From Deltaproteobacteria bacterium (GTDB lineage: Bacteria > Desulfobacterota > Binatia > DP-6): a DNA stretch of 5,818 nt. A program made the translations under genes and the position numbers. Shown here in pieces: positions 1 through 5,818 of this stretch; the stretch's first letter is position 1; each line of letters opens with the position of its first letter. Below the pieces are notes generated by a model. The model had not been told where the DNA came from and did no database searches. It saw only the letters and a program-made list of their open reading frames with translations. The DNA is taken from positions 1,213-7,030 of the forward strand of contig VBLA01000172.1 in the NCBI GenBank assembly GCA_005879245.1. Direction: 5' to 3'.

Positions 1-220
1 TGTGGCGGATGCGCCAGCAGCCCCCTGTGCGGTCCGCGCCCGGGGAGGGGGTCGGGTAGGGCGGCTGCGTGGACGTAGCCAGGACGCCAGCATGCGCCGC
101 CGCGACCGACCGGATTCCTGGTCGTTCGAGTGCGGCACCGCCCATCGCCTTGAGGAACCGGCCCCCGACCGTTACCCTACCGCCGTCGCCCGTCGAGGGA
201 TGCATGCAGCGGAGACGATG
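1..220. other. Left edge, no supported gene
   Basis: The first 220 bases are open on the plus strand in the frame of the zinc-ribbon gene, but that stretch reads as arginine- and proline-rich low-complexity protein without a recognisable domain. The other two plus frames close at about 57-59 and 76-78, so either could be the last codons of a gene that begins outside the window. The fragments (18 and 25 residues) are too short to identify. I see no RNA gene or clear terminator here. Confidence 0.4.
211..214 (+). promoter_or_regulatory. Ribosome binding site deciding the zinc-ribbon start
   Basis: GGAG lies six bases before the ATG at 221. The neighbouring in-frame ATGs at 200 and 218 have purine-rich runs only one to three bases away, which is too close. 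This spacing is the main reason for choosing 221 over the upstream candidates. The ATG at 227 is at a spacing of 12 and is less likely. Confidence 0.45.
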
Positions 221-610
221 ATGACGATGACCCAGTCGGCCGTTCTTGCCGGGGCGACACTCTTGTGCGGCGCCGCGGCGGTCTGGTTCTTCCGGCGCGG
301 GATCGCCTGGTTGCGCGCGCTGTTCGGCCTCCATCGGCAGGTCGTCCGGCTGGACGCCCTGGAAGCGGCGGTGGCGGACCTTCGACGCCGCACGGGGGTG
401 CGACCGGCCGATCTACGGATCGTCGGTGGTGCCGTTTGGGGACGTATCGGATCGGACGAGGAGTTCCATCCGTTCTGTCCGTGGTGTGCGTCGAAGGACA
501 GCTGGACGCTGCTCGTCCGGGAAGACGAGCGAGGGAACGAGTCGTTCCGCTGCATCAGCTGCCACCGGCACATCCCGAGCGGTCATTTGATGCCGCCGAC
601 GATCCGTTGA
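221..610 (+). CDS. Small membrane-anchored zinc-ribbon protein
   Basis: This is a 129-residue protein of unknown function. Residues about 5-22 form one hydrophobic segment followed by a double arginine, which suggests an N-terminal membrane anchor with the rest in the cytoplasm (inference). A short heptad-like stretch follows at about 38-58 and could be a coiled coil. The C-terminal third has two CXXC pairs, C86/C89 (in FCPWC) and C111/C114 (in CISCH), separated by 21 residues with aromatic and charged residues between them. This is the usual layout of a zinc ribbon. The open frame extends back to a GTG at position 2, but those extra 73 residues are low-complexity, and GGAG sits six bases before the ATG at 221, so I start there. 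I do not recognise a named family. Zinc ribbons of this kind occur in nucleic-acid-binding and protein-binding proteins alike, and the membrane anchor makes a DNA role less obvious. The gene stands alone, with a non-coding or decayed region downstream. Confidence 0.72.
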   Translation: MTMTQSAVLAGATLLCGAAAVWFFRRGIAWLRALFGLHRQVVRLDALEAAVADLRRRTGVRPADLRIVGGAVWGRIGSDEEFHPFCPWCASKDSWTLLVREDERGNESFRCISCHRHIPSGHLMPPTIR

Positions 611-628
611 CTCGGCCACTCGCGCGCG

Positions 629-969
629 TCAGGTCCCCCTGGTGAACCCCCGCAGCGTCCCATGCGTGTTCCTGATCGCGCCATATCCGGCCGCCCAGCA
701 GACCCCCGTCGTGTTGTTGCGGAGTACGAGGCCGAGGCCGAAGTTGAAGGCAGCCCGCTCGGCGGGGGGACCGGAGCGGGTACCGCGAGGAGGCGGCCCT
801 GGGCGGTGAGCGCGATGGTGGCGTGCCCGTCCGCCGTGTCGTCGAATGGTGCCCCGACGAGGATGTTCGCACCGACATGTGTGGGTCCTCCTATCAGTTG
901 GGCGAACAGGGCAGAACCCGGCCCCCATATCCGAATCCGGCATCCAAAACCAAGACGCGATGCGGCCAC
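629..969 (-). pseudogene. Frameshifted C-terminal remnant of a secreted-type protein
   Basis: Two minus-strand frames look coding one after the other. From about 870 down to about 770 one frame has G or C at the third position in roughly 32 of 38 codons and reads through GANILVGAPFDDTADG and ATIALTAQG. From about 766 to the TGA at 629-631 the other frame takes over, with roughly 38 of 43 codons ending in G or C, reading AAFNFGLGLVLRN, TTGVCWAAGYG and a short tail. The switch is a -1 step at or near the six-base G run at 764-769 (C run on the coding strand), a typical indel site. The pattern of a leucine-rich strand, N-x-TG-x-CW-A-x-Y and then N near the C-terminus resembles, from memory, the last module of secreted repeat-type proteins in Binatota-like genomes. 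The first frame is closed by a stop at 1030-1032 and has no proper N-terminus, so this is a remnant rather than an intact gene. The right boundary is uncertain. It could also be one gene interrupted by an assembly error, but the missing N-terminus argues against that. Confidence 0.42.
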
Positions 970-990
970 CAGCGCGATCGCCGGGCGGCC

Positions 991-1008
991 GGTCTTTTCG
1001 GTCTTTTC
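991..1008. repeat. Perfect 9-base tandem repeat
   Basis: GGTCTTTTC occurs twice without a spacer, at 991-999 and 1000-1008, in the gap about 90 bases before the kinase start. It is preceded by CCGGGCGGCCGG, which could fold as a four-base stem and loop. The T-rich repeats after a GC stem faintly resemble a terminator on the plus strand, but the stem is very short. It could be an operator for a dimeric regulator or chance. Confidence 0.3.
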
Positions 1009-1095
1009 CTGACGGGGACGATCTGACCGTCATCTTTCCGCCGCAAGTCGAGGTTTTGGCTCGCGTTCCCTGCGCTCCCTCGCGGGGTCCCGACG

Positions 1096-2799
1096 GTGAA
1101 GACGGCATGGCGATTGCTCATGCTTCTCCGGCTGATGTTCCGGGGCCGATCCCTGCCATGGCTGCGCCCCGGCTGGCGTTTCGAGCCGCGTTCGCTCGGC
1201 TTCGCCGGCCGCCTCGGCCTCGCGACCTCGGTGCTGATCGTGGTCATCTGCGTCGCGCAGAGCTGGATCCTCGCGCAGCGCGACCTCGAGCACATCCGCG
1301 GGTATCTGACCGAGCGGGGTCGGACGATCGGGGAGTACCTCGCGCAAGAGGCGACGGTCGGCATCCTCACCGGCAACGTCCACGGTCTGCGGCACCTCGC
1401 CGAGCAGGCTCGCGCGCAGAGCGGAGTCGTCTACTGCCGGATGTTCGATCGCGAGGGCCTCGTGCTCGTCTCGGTCGGCAGCCCGCCGACGGGATCCGTC
1501 CCGCCTCCGGCGAAGGTCGGTGCGACCGGGCCGATCGCGATCGGGACCGACGTGTGGGAGTTCCGCGTGCCGATCCTCCCCCGCGATGCGCAGCTCCAGG
1601 CGGAGAGCCCGCCGCTCGGCACGGTCGCGATCGGTCTCTCGGCCGCCTCGCTCCGCGAGCTCAGACATCGCACGATGACGACGGCGAGCATCTTCACGTC
1701 GCTCTTCACGCTCCTCGCGGTCGGGGCCGCCCTGCTCCTCGCGCGCGCCATCACCCGTCCCCTCCAGGCCCTGGCGACGGCAGCTGACGCGATCGCGCGC
1801 GGTGACTTCGGAGCCCAGGTGGATGTCCGGACGGGGGACGAGCTGGGCGGGCTCGCACGCTCCTTCAATGCGATGGCGCAGAGCCTCGCCCGCAGCCGCA
1901 CCACGCTCGAGGAGTACAGCGGCGCTCTCGAGGAGAAGGTGCTCGAGCTCGAGCGCGCGAACCACTTGAAGTCGGAGTTCCTCGCGACCATCTCGCACGA
2001 GCTCCGCACGCCGCTGAACGTCATCATCGGCTACGTCGAGATGCTGGCCGAGAGCGAGGGCGGGTCGCTCAGCCCCGATCAGCAGGAGATGCTGGGCGCC
2101 ATCCAGCGCTACTCGCGCCTCCAGCTCGATCTCATCACGGACATCCTCGACTTCTCCCGCCTGAGCTCGGGGCGCATCTCCTTTCACGTCGAGCGCTTCG
2201 AGCTGGAGCCGCTCCTCACGGAAATACGGGCGCTCTACGCCGCGCGGCTGGCGAGCACGCGGGTGCAGCTCGACGTGGTGGTGGCGGCCGACCTGCCGCC
2301 GCTGGAAAGCGATCGGATCAAGCTGCAGGAGATCGTCCGGAACCTCGTCGACAACGCCATCAAGTTCACCGAGGAAGGCGTCGTGTCCGTGACCGGCCAA
2401 GCGGGCGAGACGTCCGGGTGGCTGCGCATCGAGGTCGCCGATACGGGAGCGGGCATGCCGCCCGAGGACCTCGAGTACATCTTTGATGCCTTCCATCAGG
2501 TGGGTGCGAGCAGCACGCGCGGCACCAGTGGGGTCGGGCTGGGCCTGAGCATCGTGAAGCAGCTCGTCGAGGCGCTCGGCGGACGGGTGTCGGTCACGAG
2601 TCGGGTCGGACAAGGCTCGACGTTCACCATCGACATCCCGCATTGCCTTCCCACGACCCGCGCCGCTCATGCGGACGGCGAGGAAGGCATGCGCGAGGCA
2701 GCGGCCGCGCTCCAGGAAGTCTCCCGGAACCTGACGTCCGCGGAGCGAACCGCCCCCAGCTCACCACCCATCGCAGGCAGATCACGCGAGAAGGCTTGA
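1096..2799 (+). CDS. Membrane-bound sensor histidine kinase (HAMP, HisKA, HATPase)
   Basis: This is a 567-residue two-component sensor kinase that would autophosphorylate on a histidine and pass the phosphate to a response regulator. Domain order: a basic cytoplasmic N-terminus (1-40), a first membrane helix (about 41-60), a periplasmic sensor region of about 130 residues, a second helix (about 197-216), a HAMP domain (about 216-268), a connecting helix, a HisKA dimerisation domain with the H-box HELRTPLN (phosphoacceptor H301), and an HATPase domain. The ATP-binding boxes are all present: N-box NLVDNAIKF (N416, N420), G1 DTGAGM (D449), F-box around F463-F466 and G2 GVGLGL (479-484). The protein is complete, with an extra tail of about 50 polar residues after the usual end near residue 516. 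The start is a GTG with GGGG eight bases upstream; ATGs at 1120 and 1135 are possible later starts. No receiver domain or response regulator is encoded nearby, so it is an orphan kinase here. The signal it senses cannot be told; the sensor region is Cache-like in size only. Confidence 0.93.
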   Translation: MKTAWRLLMLLRLMFRGRSLPWLRPGWRFEPRSLGFAGRLGLATSVLIVVICVAQSWILAQRDLEHIRGYLTERGRTIGEYLAQEATVGILTGNVHGLRHLAEQARAQSGVVYCRMFDREGLVLVSVGSPPTGSVPPPAKVGATGPIAIGTDVWEFRVPILPRDAQLQAESPPLGTVAIGLSAASLRELRHRTMTTASIFTSLFTLLAVGAALLLARAITRPLQALATAADAIARGDFGAQVDVRTGDELGGLARSFNAMAQSLARSRTTLEEYSGALEEKVLELERANHLKSEFLATISHELRTPLNVIIGYVEMLAESEGGSLSPDQQEMLGAIQRYSRLQLDLITDILDFSRLSSGRISFHVERFELEPLLTEIRALYAARLASTRVQLDVVVAADLPPLESDRIKLQEIVRNLVDNAIKFTEEGVVSVTGQAGETSGWLRIEVADTGAGMPPEDLEYIFDAFHQVGASSTRGTSGVGLGLSIVKQLVEALGGRVSVTSRVGQGSTFTIDIPHCLPTTRAAHADGEEGMREAAAALQEVSRNLTSAERTAPSSPPIAGRSREKA

Positions 2800-2821
2800 G
2801 CCCCGCCGAGACTCCGCGGCG
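2800..2821. other. Convergent gap with a weak shared hairpin
   Basis: Only 22 bases separate the kinase stop codon from the stop of the oppositely oriented lipoprotein gene. CGCCG at 2804-2808 can pair with CGGCG at 2817-2821 around an eight-base loop. No T-run follows on either strand, so a bidirectional terminator is possible but not well supported. Confidence 0.25.
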
Positions 2822-4138
2822 CTAGCTCGACTCCCGGACGCAGCCCGCGTCCTGGAGGATCCGCATCAGCTTATCGCGGCCATCCGCCGTGCCCTGGCAG
2901 GGCAGCAGGCAGGATTCGTGAAACGTGCCGGTCAGCCATTGCTGGCGGTAGCACTCGACCAGGAACGGCTCGGGCCGACGCTTCCCGCACGGTGTCGCTT
3001 CCCAGGTCCGCCCGCTGCGGTTCCAGAGCACCTTGTCGTTGTTGCAGAGCTCGACCATGTGCAGGCCGCAGAGGAGCTGGCAGGAGTAGCGATCCTCCTT
3101 CGCCTGCCGCGCGTCCGCGGCCCGCTTCTGATCCGCGGCGGCGTGGCGCCGGGCACTCTCCAGACGCCGCCGCAGCATGGCCGCCGTCCTCGGCTGGTGG
3201 CCGGGCTGCTGGTCGTATTGCGCCAGGACGGCCTCGGCATCGCTCAGATTGCCGGCGTGGAGGGCAGCGTGCACGCGCGCGGAGGTGTCCTGTGCCAGCT
3301 GGCGCACCGGCCCCGCCGTGAGCCCGCGCTGCATGGTCGCCACCGCCTCCATCTTGAGTTTCCGATGACCGGCGGCGTGATCGAGATGGGTCTCGTAGAC
3401 CCCCAGCGCCAGGAGGGGACACTCGGACGATACGAGCCAGCGCCCGAGATCGTCCCAGTCCGGGGAGCGGAGGGGCGGAAGCATCCCGATCGCCTCGGCC
3501 ACCGCCGACGCGATGTCGAGCCGTGGCGCGAGCAGCGTCGGCTCGACGAACGTCACCGTGCGGGAGATCGGAATGGAGGGACTGTCCGGCGACGCCCCGA
3601 TGCTGAAGAGCGCGACGGTGCCGGAGACGGATTCCTTCCGCTCGCTGCCGTGGCTGCCGACGTCGAGCGCGTGCAGGAACTCCTGCACGCCCGTGCGCGG
3701 CGTCGGATCCGGCTCGGTGAGCGGTCGCGTCGCCTCGGAGTAGTCGAGCGACACGCGATATACGCCTTCCACGTCGTGCTCGAGGGTGGGCAGGACCGCC
3801 CAGTACGCGGTGCAGCGGGGCTCGTGCGGGTCGTAACGCGCCAGCGACGGGTTCGCCTTCAGGAGCGATGCCGCGACCGTCTGCCATTGCGCGTCGGTGG
3901 AGGCCGGAGGCGCCGAGAAGAGAAAGACCCGCCTTCCGGTCTTCTGCTCGAGCAGGCTCACCACGCCTTCCGTGACTCCCGGACGCGCGAAGGCCGAGCC
4001 TTCGGCGATCACTGCGACGGACGCACGCTCCGCGTTCGCGGGCAGCGTCGGACGAGAGGGCTGGAACGGCGGCAGCCCGCACGCGGCGGACAACGCCGCC
4101 AGCAGGGCGACCCTCAGTGGGAAGGAGCGAGGTGTCAT
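2822..4138 (-). CDS. Probable lipoprotein with cysteine-rich C-terminus, unknown family
   Basis: This is a 438-residue exported protein whose family I do not recognise. The N-terminus has an arginine pair, a short hydrophobic core (about 10-19) and then LSAACG, with C20 as the candidate lipidated cysteine. The box is imperfect because serine sits where leucine is usual at -3, so plain signal-peptide cleavage is an alternative. Residues about 40-215 alternate short strands and helices. Residues about 250-350 are largely helical and alanine-rich, TPR-like in feel, with a charged coiled-coil-like run at about 320-348 rich in R, A, Q and K. The last 90 residues hold eight cysteines (353, 357, 365, 384, 396, 410, 414, 433), including two CX3C pairs, which suggests up to four disulphides in the periplasm. 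The start is the ATG at 4138; a GTG one codon earlier is equally possible and neither has a clear ribosome site. The PEBP gene lies 117 bases upstream on the same strand, but a strong hairpin lies between them. Confidence 0.78.
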   Translation of the reverse strand: MTPRSFPLRVALLAALSAACGLPPFQPSRPTLPANAERASVAVIAEGSAFARPGVTEGVVSLLEQKTGRRVFLFSAPPASTDAQWQTVAASLLKANPSLARYDPHEPRCTAYWAVLPTLEHDVEGVYRVSLDYSEATRPLTEPDPTPRTGVQEFLHALDVGSHGSERKESVSGTVALFSIGASPDSPSIPISRTVTFVEPTLLAPRLDIASAVAEAIGMLPPLRSPDWDDLGRWLVSSECPLLALGVYETHLDHAAGHRKLKMEAVATMQRGLTAGPVRQLAQDTSARVHAALHAGNLSDAEAVLAQYDQQPGHQPRTAAMLRRRLESARRHAAADQKRAADARQAKEDRYSCQLLCGLHMVELCNNDKVLWNRSGRTWEATPCGKRRPEPFLVECYRQQWLTGTFHESCLLPCQGTADGRDKLMRILQDAGCVRESS

Positions 4139-4186
4139 CACGGATCGGGAGCGCCGGTAGGCCAGCGCATAGTTTCAGGCAAGAAG

Positions 4187-4243
4187 CGTGCCCGGGGGGC
4201 CGACGTCTCGCCGGCCCCCTGCCGTGGGAAGTCATCGGGCACG
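4187..4243. terminator. Nested GC-rich hairpin between two minus-strand genes
   Basis: Two perfect eight-base stems stack on one side. The outer stem pairs CGTGCCCG (4187-4194) with CGGGCACG (4236-4243). The inner stem pairs GGGGGCCG (4195-4202) with CGGCCCCC (4212-4219) around a nine-base loop. The left arms are contiguous, while the right arms are separated by a 16-base bulge. It lies after the PEBP stop and about 50 bases before the lipoprotein start, so a terminator or an mRNA-stabilising element for the PEBP transcript is the natural reading. After the structure the minus strand reads GCTTCTTGCC, which is not a real U-tract, so intrinsic termination is uncertain. CCGTG at 4222-4226 can alternatively pair with CACGG at 4240-4244, competing with the outer stem. 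Confidence 0.4.
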
Positions 4244-4255
4244 GGGAGTGCTCCG

Positions 4256-4852
4256 TCAATCTCGTGACAGGCCGCGACACGCGGGTGACGAGGTGGCCCT
4301 GGCGGTCACGTGATGCTCGGGCCGGGCGTAGGTCGCCAACACCTCCGCAACGGCGAGCACATGTCGTCGCATCGCCCGAAAGACCTCGGTCTTGTTCGCC
4401 TGTGGCGGCAAGTCGGTGGGAGCGTCGAGAGCGTAGACCCGGAAGTAGTAGGAGTGGGCCCTTCCCGGAGGAGGGCAGGGTCCGCTGTATCCCACGCGAC
4501 CCGCGTCGTTCATCCCTTGCCGCGCCCCGCTCGGCAGCCGTGCGACGGGGGGCACGCCCTGCGGAATCGCGGTGGCGCTCGCGGCGAGGTCGTAGAGCAC
4601 CCAGAGGGCCCACGAGCCCGCCGTCGCGCCAGGATCCTCGGCGATGATCGCCAAGCTCTTCGTGCCGGTCGGCGCGCCGCTCCAGCGGAGCGGTGGTGAA
4701 AGATCGGCCCCGTCGCACGTGTACTTCCGCGGGATGGGCCTTCCGTGCGCGAAGGCCGGACTCGAGAGCCGCAGCTCGTCGGCGCCCGTCGGCCCCGTGG
4801 CGAGCAACCCGGAGGCGAACGCAACGAGGAGCGCGCGACGGGGCCGGGTCAT
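4256..4852 (-). CDS. Exported PEBP-family protein (YbhB/YbcL-like)
   Basis: This is a 198-residue member of the phosphatidylethanolamine-binding protein family as found in bacteria, small soluble proteins with an anion or ligand pocket whose bacterial role is mostly unknown. The N-terminus (MTRPRRALLVAF, then a hydrophobic run and GPTGA before DELRL) is a signal peptide with likely cleavage near residue 25, which places the mature protein in the periplasm. Family landmarks follow: the opening LSSPAFAHG, PRKYTCDGADLSPPLRW, then SLAIIAEDPGA (D73) and SWALWVLYDL, and YSGPCPPPGRAHSYYFRVYALD near 122-143. The frame continues upstream to a GTG at 4948, but only the ATG at 4852 gives a proper signal peptide. 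Two usual pocket features are altered: the DPDxP motif reads EDPGA, and the histidine before W-V is a leucine (SWALWV). A residual ligand-binding role or a changed ligand is an inference. It may be co-transcribed with the downstream lipoprotein gene, and it diverges from the lyase-like gene at a shared CATG. Confidence 0.88.
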   Translation of the reverse strand: MTRPRRALLVAFASGLLATGPTGADELRLSSPAFAHGRPIPRKYTCDGADLSPPLRWSGAPTGTKSLAIIAEDPGATAGSWALWVLYDLAASATAIPQGVPPVARLPSGARQGMNDAGRVGYSGPCPPPGRAHSYYFRVYALDAPTDLPPQANKTEVFRAMRRHVLAVAEVLATYARPEHHVTARATSSPACRGLSRD

Positions 4853-4853
4853 G
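4850..4853. promoter_or_regulatory. CATG shared by two divergent start codons
   Basis: The plus-strand ATG at 4851-4853 and the minus-strand ATG read from 4852 to 4850 overlap by two bases. With these starts there is no intergenic space, so each gene's ribosome site and promoter would lie inside the coding region of the other. GGGG at 4840-4843, seven bases before the plus-strand ATG, is a possible ribosome site; the minus strand shows none that is clear. If the plus gene instead starts at the GTG at 4869, the gap is 16 bases. Confidence 0.45.
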
Positions 4854-5818
4854 AGGTATTCTACTGGGGTGCCGGCACCGCCCGCCAGGCTGAGCCATTC
4901 GCAGGGACCATCACGGCTGGTCGTGTCCGCGGTTCTCTTGGCGCTCACCGTCGTGCTGCCGACCTGCGTGGCCTGGTCGGAAGACGCCTCACCGGCGGCC
5001 GTGCGTCATGCGCTCGACGCCATCCTGACGTGCGAGCGGCCCGATGGTGGCTGGACCTACGTCTGCGACCCCCCGGGCGGTCCCTACGGCGCCGTCACCT
5101 GGCCGCTCGTCCGTGCCCGTCGAATCGCGGGACCGCTCGGCCTCGACGACTGGGACGTCGTCGTCCTGCGCAGTCCGGGCACTCCCCTCGCCGGCCTCGT
5201 GCTCCTCGACGGCTGGCAGCGCAGCAAGGATCCGAGGTACCTCGCGGCCGCACGACGCACCGGGGACCTTCTCCTGGCGCTCCAGCTGCGCTCGGGCGGG
5301 TGGTTCTCGGAGGTCCCCGTCCACGGGACGACGCCCACGATCTGGTTCCGCGCGATCGCCCACTGGGCCACGCTCGACGACGACGTCACCCCCGGGGTCG
5401 TGCGCTTCCTCCTCGCGCTGTTCGCGCAGACCGGCGACGCGACCTACCGTCGAGGAGCCGAGCGAGGGCTCGAGTTGCTGCTGGCGGCCCAGCTCCCCTC
5501 CGGCGCGTGGCCGCTCACCTGGCGTCCTCGCTGGGCACGAGCGCTCGTCCCGACCTTCGAGGATCTGGCGAGCACCAACGATGCGGCGACCGCGGGCCCG
5601 ATCACCGCATTGATCGCGGGCTGGCGAGTGCTCGGCCGCCCCGACCTGCTGGTCGCGGCCCGGCGTGGGGGTGAGTGGCTCGCCCAGGCCCAGGGCGCCG
5701 CGTCGCAGGCCGGCTGGGCACAGCAGCTCGATCCGGAGGATCGTCCCGCGCCGGGGCGGCGCTTCGAGCTCGCGGCCTTCGCGTCGTGGGAGTCGCGCGA
5801 GATGATCGATGCGTTGCT
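4851..5818 (+). CDS. Exported pectate lyase family 10-like protein, C-terminus cut off by window
   Basis: The frame is open to the last base: 322 codons are present and no stop is seen. Residues about 22-41 are a hydrophobic signal or anchor segment ending in PTCVAW, so the protein is exported. After it come repeated helix-turn units with glycine-tryptophan turns (DGGWTY at 65-70, GGWF at 149-152, SGAWPLTW at 217-224), typical of alpha/alpha-toroid enzymes. The stretch TFEDLASTNDAAT (235-247) and the later AGWAQQLDPEDRPAPGRRFE (287-306), followed by a W-E-S-R segment, match my memory of polysaccharide lyase family 10 (pectate lyase) proteins, where similar segments form part of the active-site side. 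Pectate-lyase activity itself is not shown: distant relatives act on other substrates or are uncharacterised, and I cannot place the catalytic aspartate and arginine. Start choice: ATG at 4851 has GGGG seven bases upstream; the in-frame GTG at 4869 would remove six residues of the n-region without harming the signal. It diverges from the PEBP gene. Confidence 0.75.
   Translation, partial: MRYSTGVPAPPARLSHSQGPSRLVVSAVLLALTVVLPTCVAWSEDASPAAVRHALDAILTCERPDGGWTYVCDPPGGPYGAVTWPLVRARRIAGPLGLDDWDVVVLRSPGTPLAGLVLLDGWQRSKDPRYLAAARRTGDLLLALQLRSGGWFSEVPVHGTTPTIWFRAIAHWATLDDDVTPGVVRFLLALFAQTGDATYRRGAERGLELLLAAQLPSGAWPLTWRPRWARALVPTFEDLASTNDAATAGPITALIAGWRVLGRPDLLVAARRGGEWLAQAQGAASQAGWAQQLDPEDRPAPGRRFELAAFASWESREMIDAL

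Noticed and set aside
981..1008. Possible intrinsic terminator, CCGG-GCGG-CCGG followed by T-rich repeats
   Set aside because: The stem is only four bases and no intact plus-strand gene ends just upstream.
662..1012. Plus-strand open frame in the 611-1095 gap
   Set aside because: Its third positions show weaker G/C preference than the opposing minus-strand frames, and the translation has no recognisable feature.
846..1787. Plus-strand open frame overlapping the kinase N-terminus
   Set aside because: It runs in a different frame across the membrane and sensor region of the kinase and is R/P/A-rich with no domain.
1030..2670. Long minus-strand open frame of 546 codons opposite the kinase
   Set aside because: It lies almost entirely antisense to a kinase with every expected motif, and its translation is R/D/E/A-rich low-complexity sequence. 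It is a by-product of high GC content.
2918..4267. Plus-strand open frame of 449 codons opposite the lipoprotein gene
   Set aside because: Its composition is arginine/glycine-rich without domains. The minus-strand gene has a signal peptide and structured regions.
2871..4898. Minus-strand open frame of 675 codons across the lipoprotein and PEBP genes
   Set aside because: It is a second frame on the same strand as two better-supported genes, is arginine-rich and domain-free, and crosses the intergenic hairpin.
4745..5674. Plus-strand open frame of 309 codons over the lyase-like gene
   Set aside because: It is in a different frame from the lyase-like gene, whose translation has a signal peptide and family motifs; this one is arginine-rich noise.
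1..5818. CRISPR array, tRNA, insertion sequence or toxin-antitoxin pair
   Set aside because: I saw no spaced repeats, no tRNA-like cloverleaf, no transposase motif and no small paired genes on either strand.

Overview
The window is GC-rich throughout, and the real genes show strong G/C preference at third codon positions. It looks like a chromosomal stretch from a high-GC Gram-negative bacterium: it carries exported proteins with signal peptides, a probable lipoprotein and a two-transmembrane sensor kinase. A remnant at 629-969 resembles, from memory only, a C-terminal module common in secreted proteins of Binatota-type and other soil 'deltaproteobacterial' genomes. The lineage is therefore a low-confidence suggestion. 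I see no tRNA, rRNA, CRISPR array, insertion sequence or phage gene.

Layout, left to right. (1) 1-220 holds no gene I can support. (2) 221-610, plus strand: a small membrane-anchored zinc-ribbon protein. (3) 611-1095: a 485-base gap. Its left part carries a broken minus-strand coding remnant split over two frames, and its right part has a perfect 9-base tandem repeat. (4) 1096-2799, plus strand: a full-length membrane sensor histidine kinase with no response regulator beside it. (5) 2822-4138, minus strand, convergent with the kinase with 22 bases between them: a probable lipoprotein of unknown family with a helical middle and an eight-cysteine C-terminal domain. (6) 4139-4255: a gap with a strong nested hairpin. 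(7) 4256-4852, minus strand: an exported PEBP (YbhB/YbcL-like) protein with an altered ligand-site motif. (8) 4851-5818, plus strand and running off the window: an exported alpha/alpha-toroid protein resembling family 10 pectate lyases.

The PEBP and lyase-like genes diverge from a single CATG, so their proposed start codons overlap by two bases. Apart from the possible PEBP-lipoprotein co-transcription, which the hairpin may interrupt, the genes do not form an evident pathway. Most encode envelope or exported proteins. No convincing new defence or mobile system is visible. The points most worth a second look are the frameshifted remnant, the cysteine-rich lipoprotein, the nested hairpin and the overlapping divergent starts.
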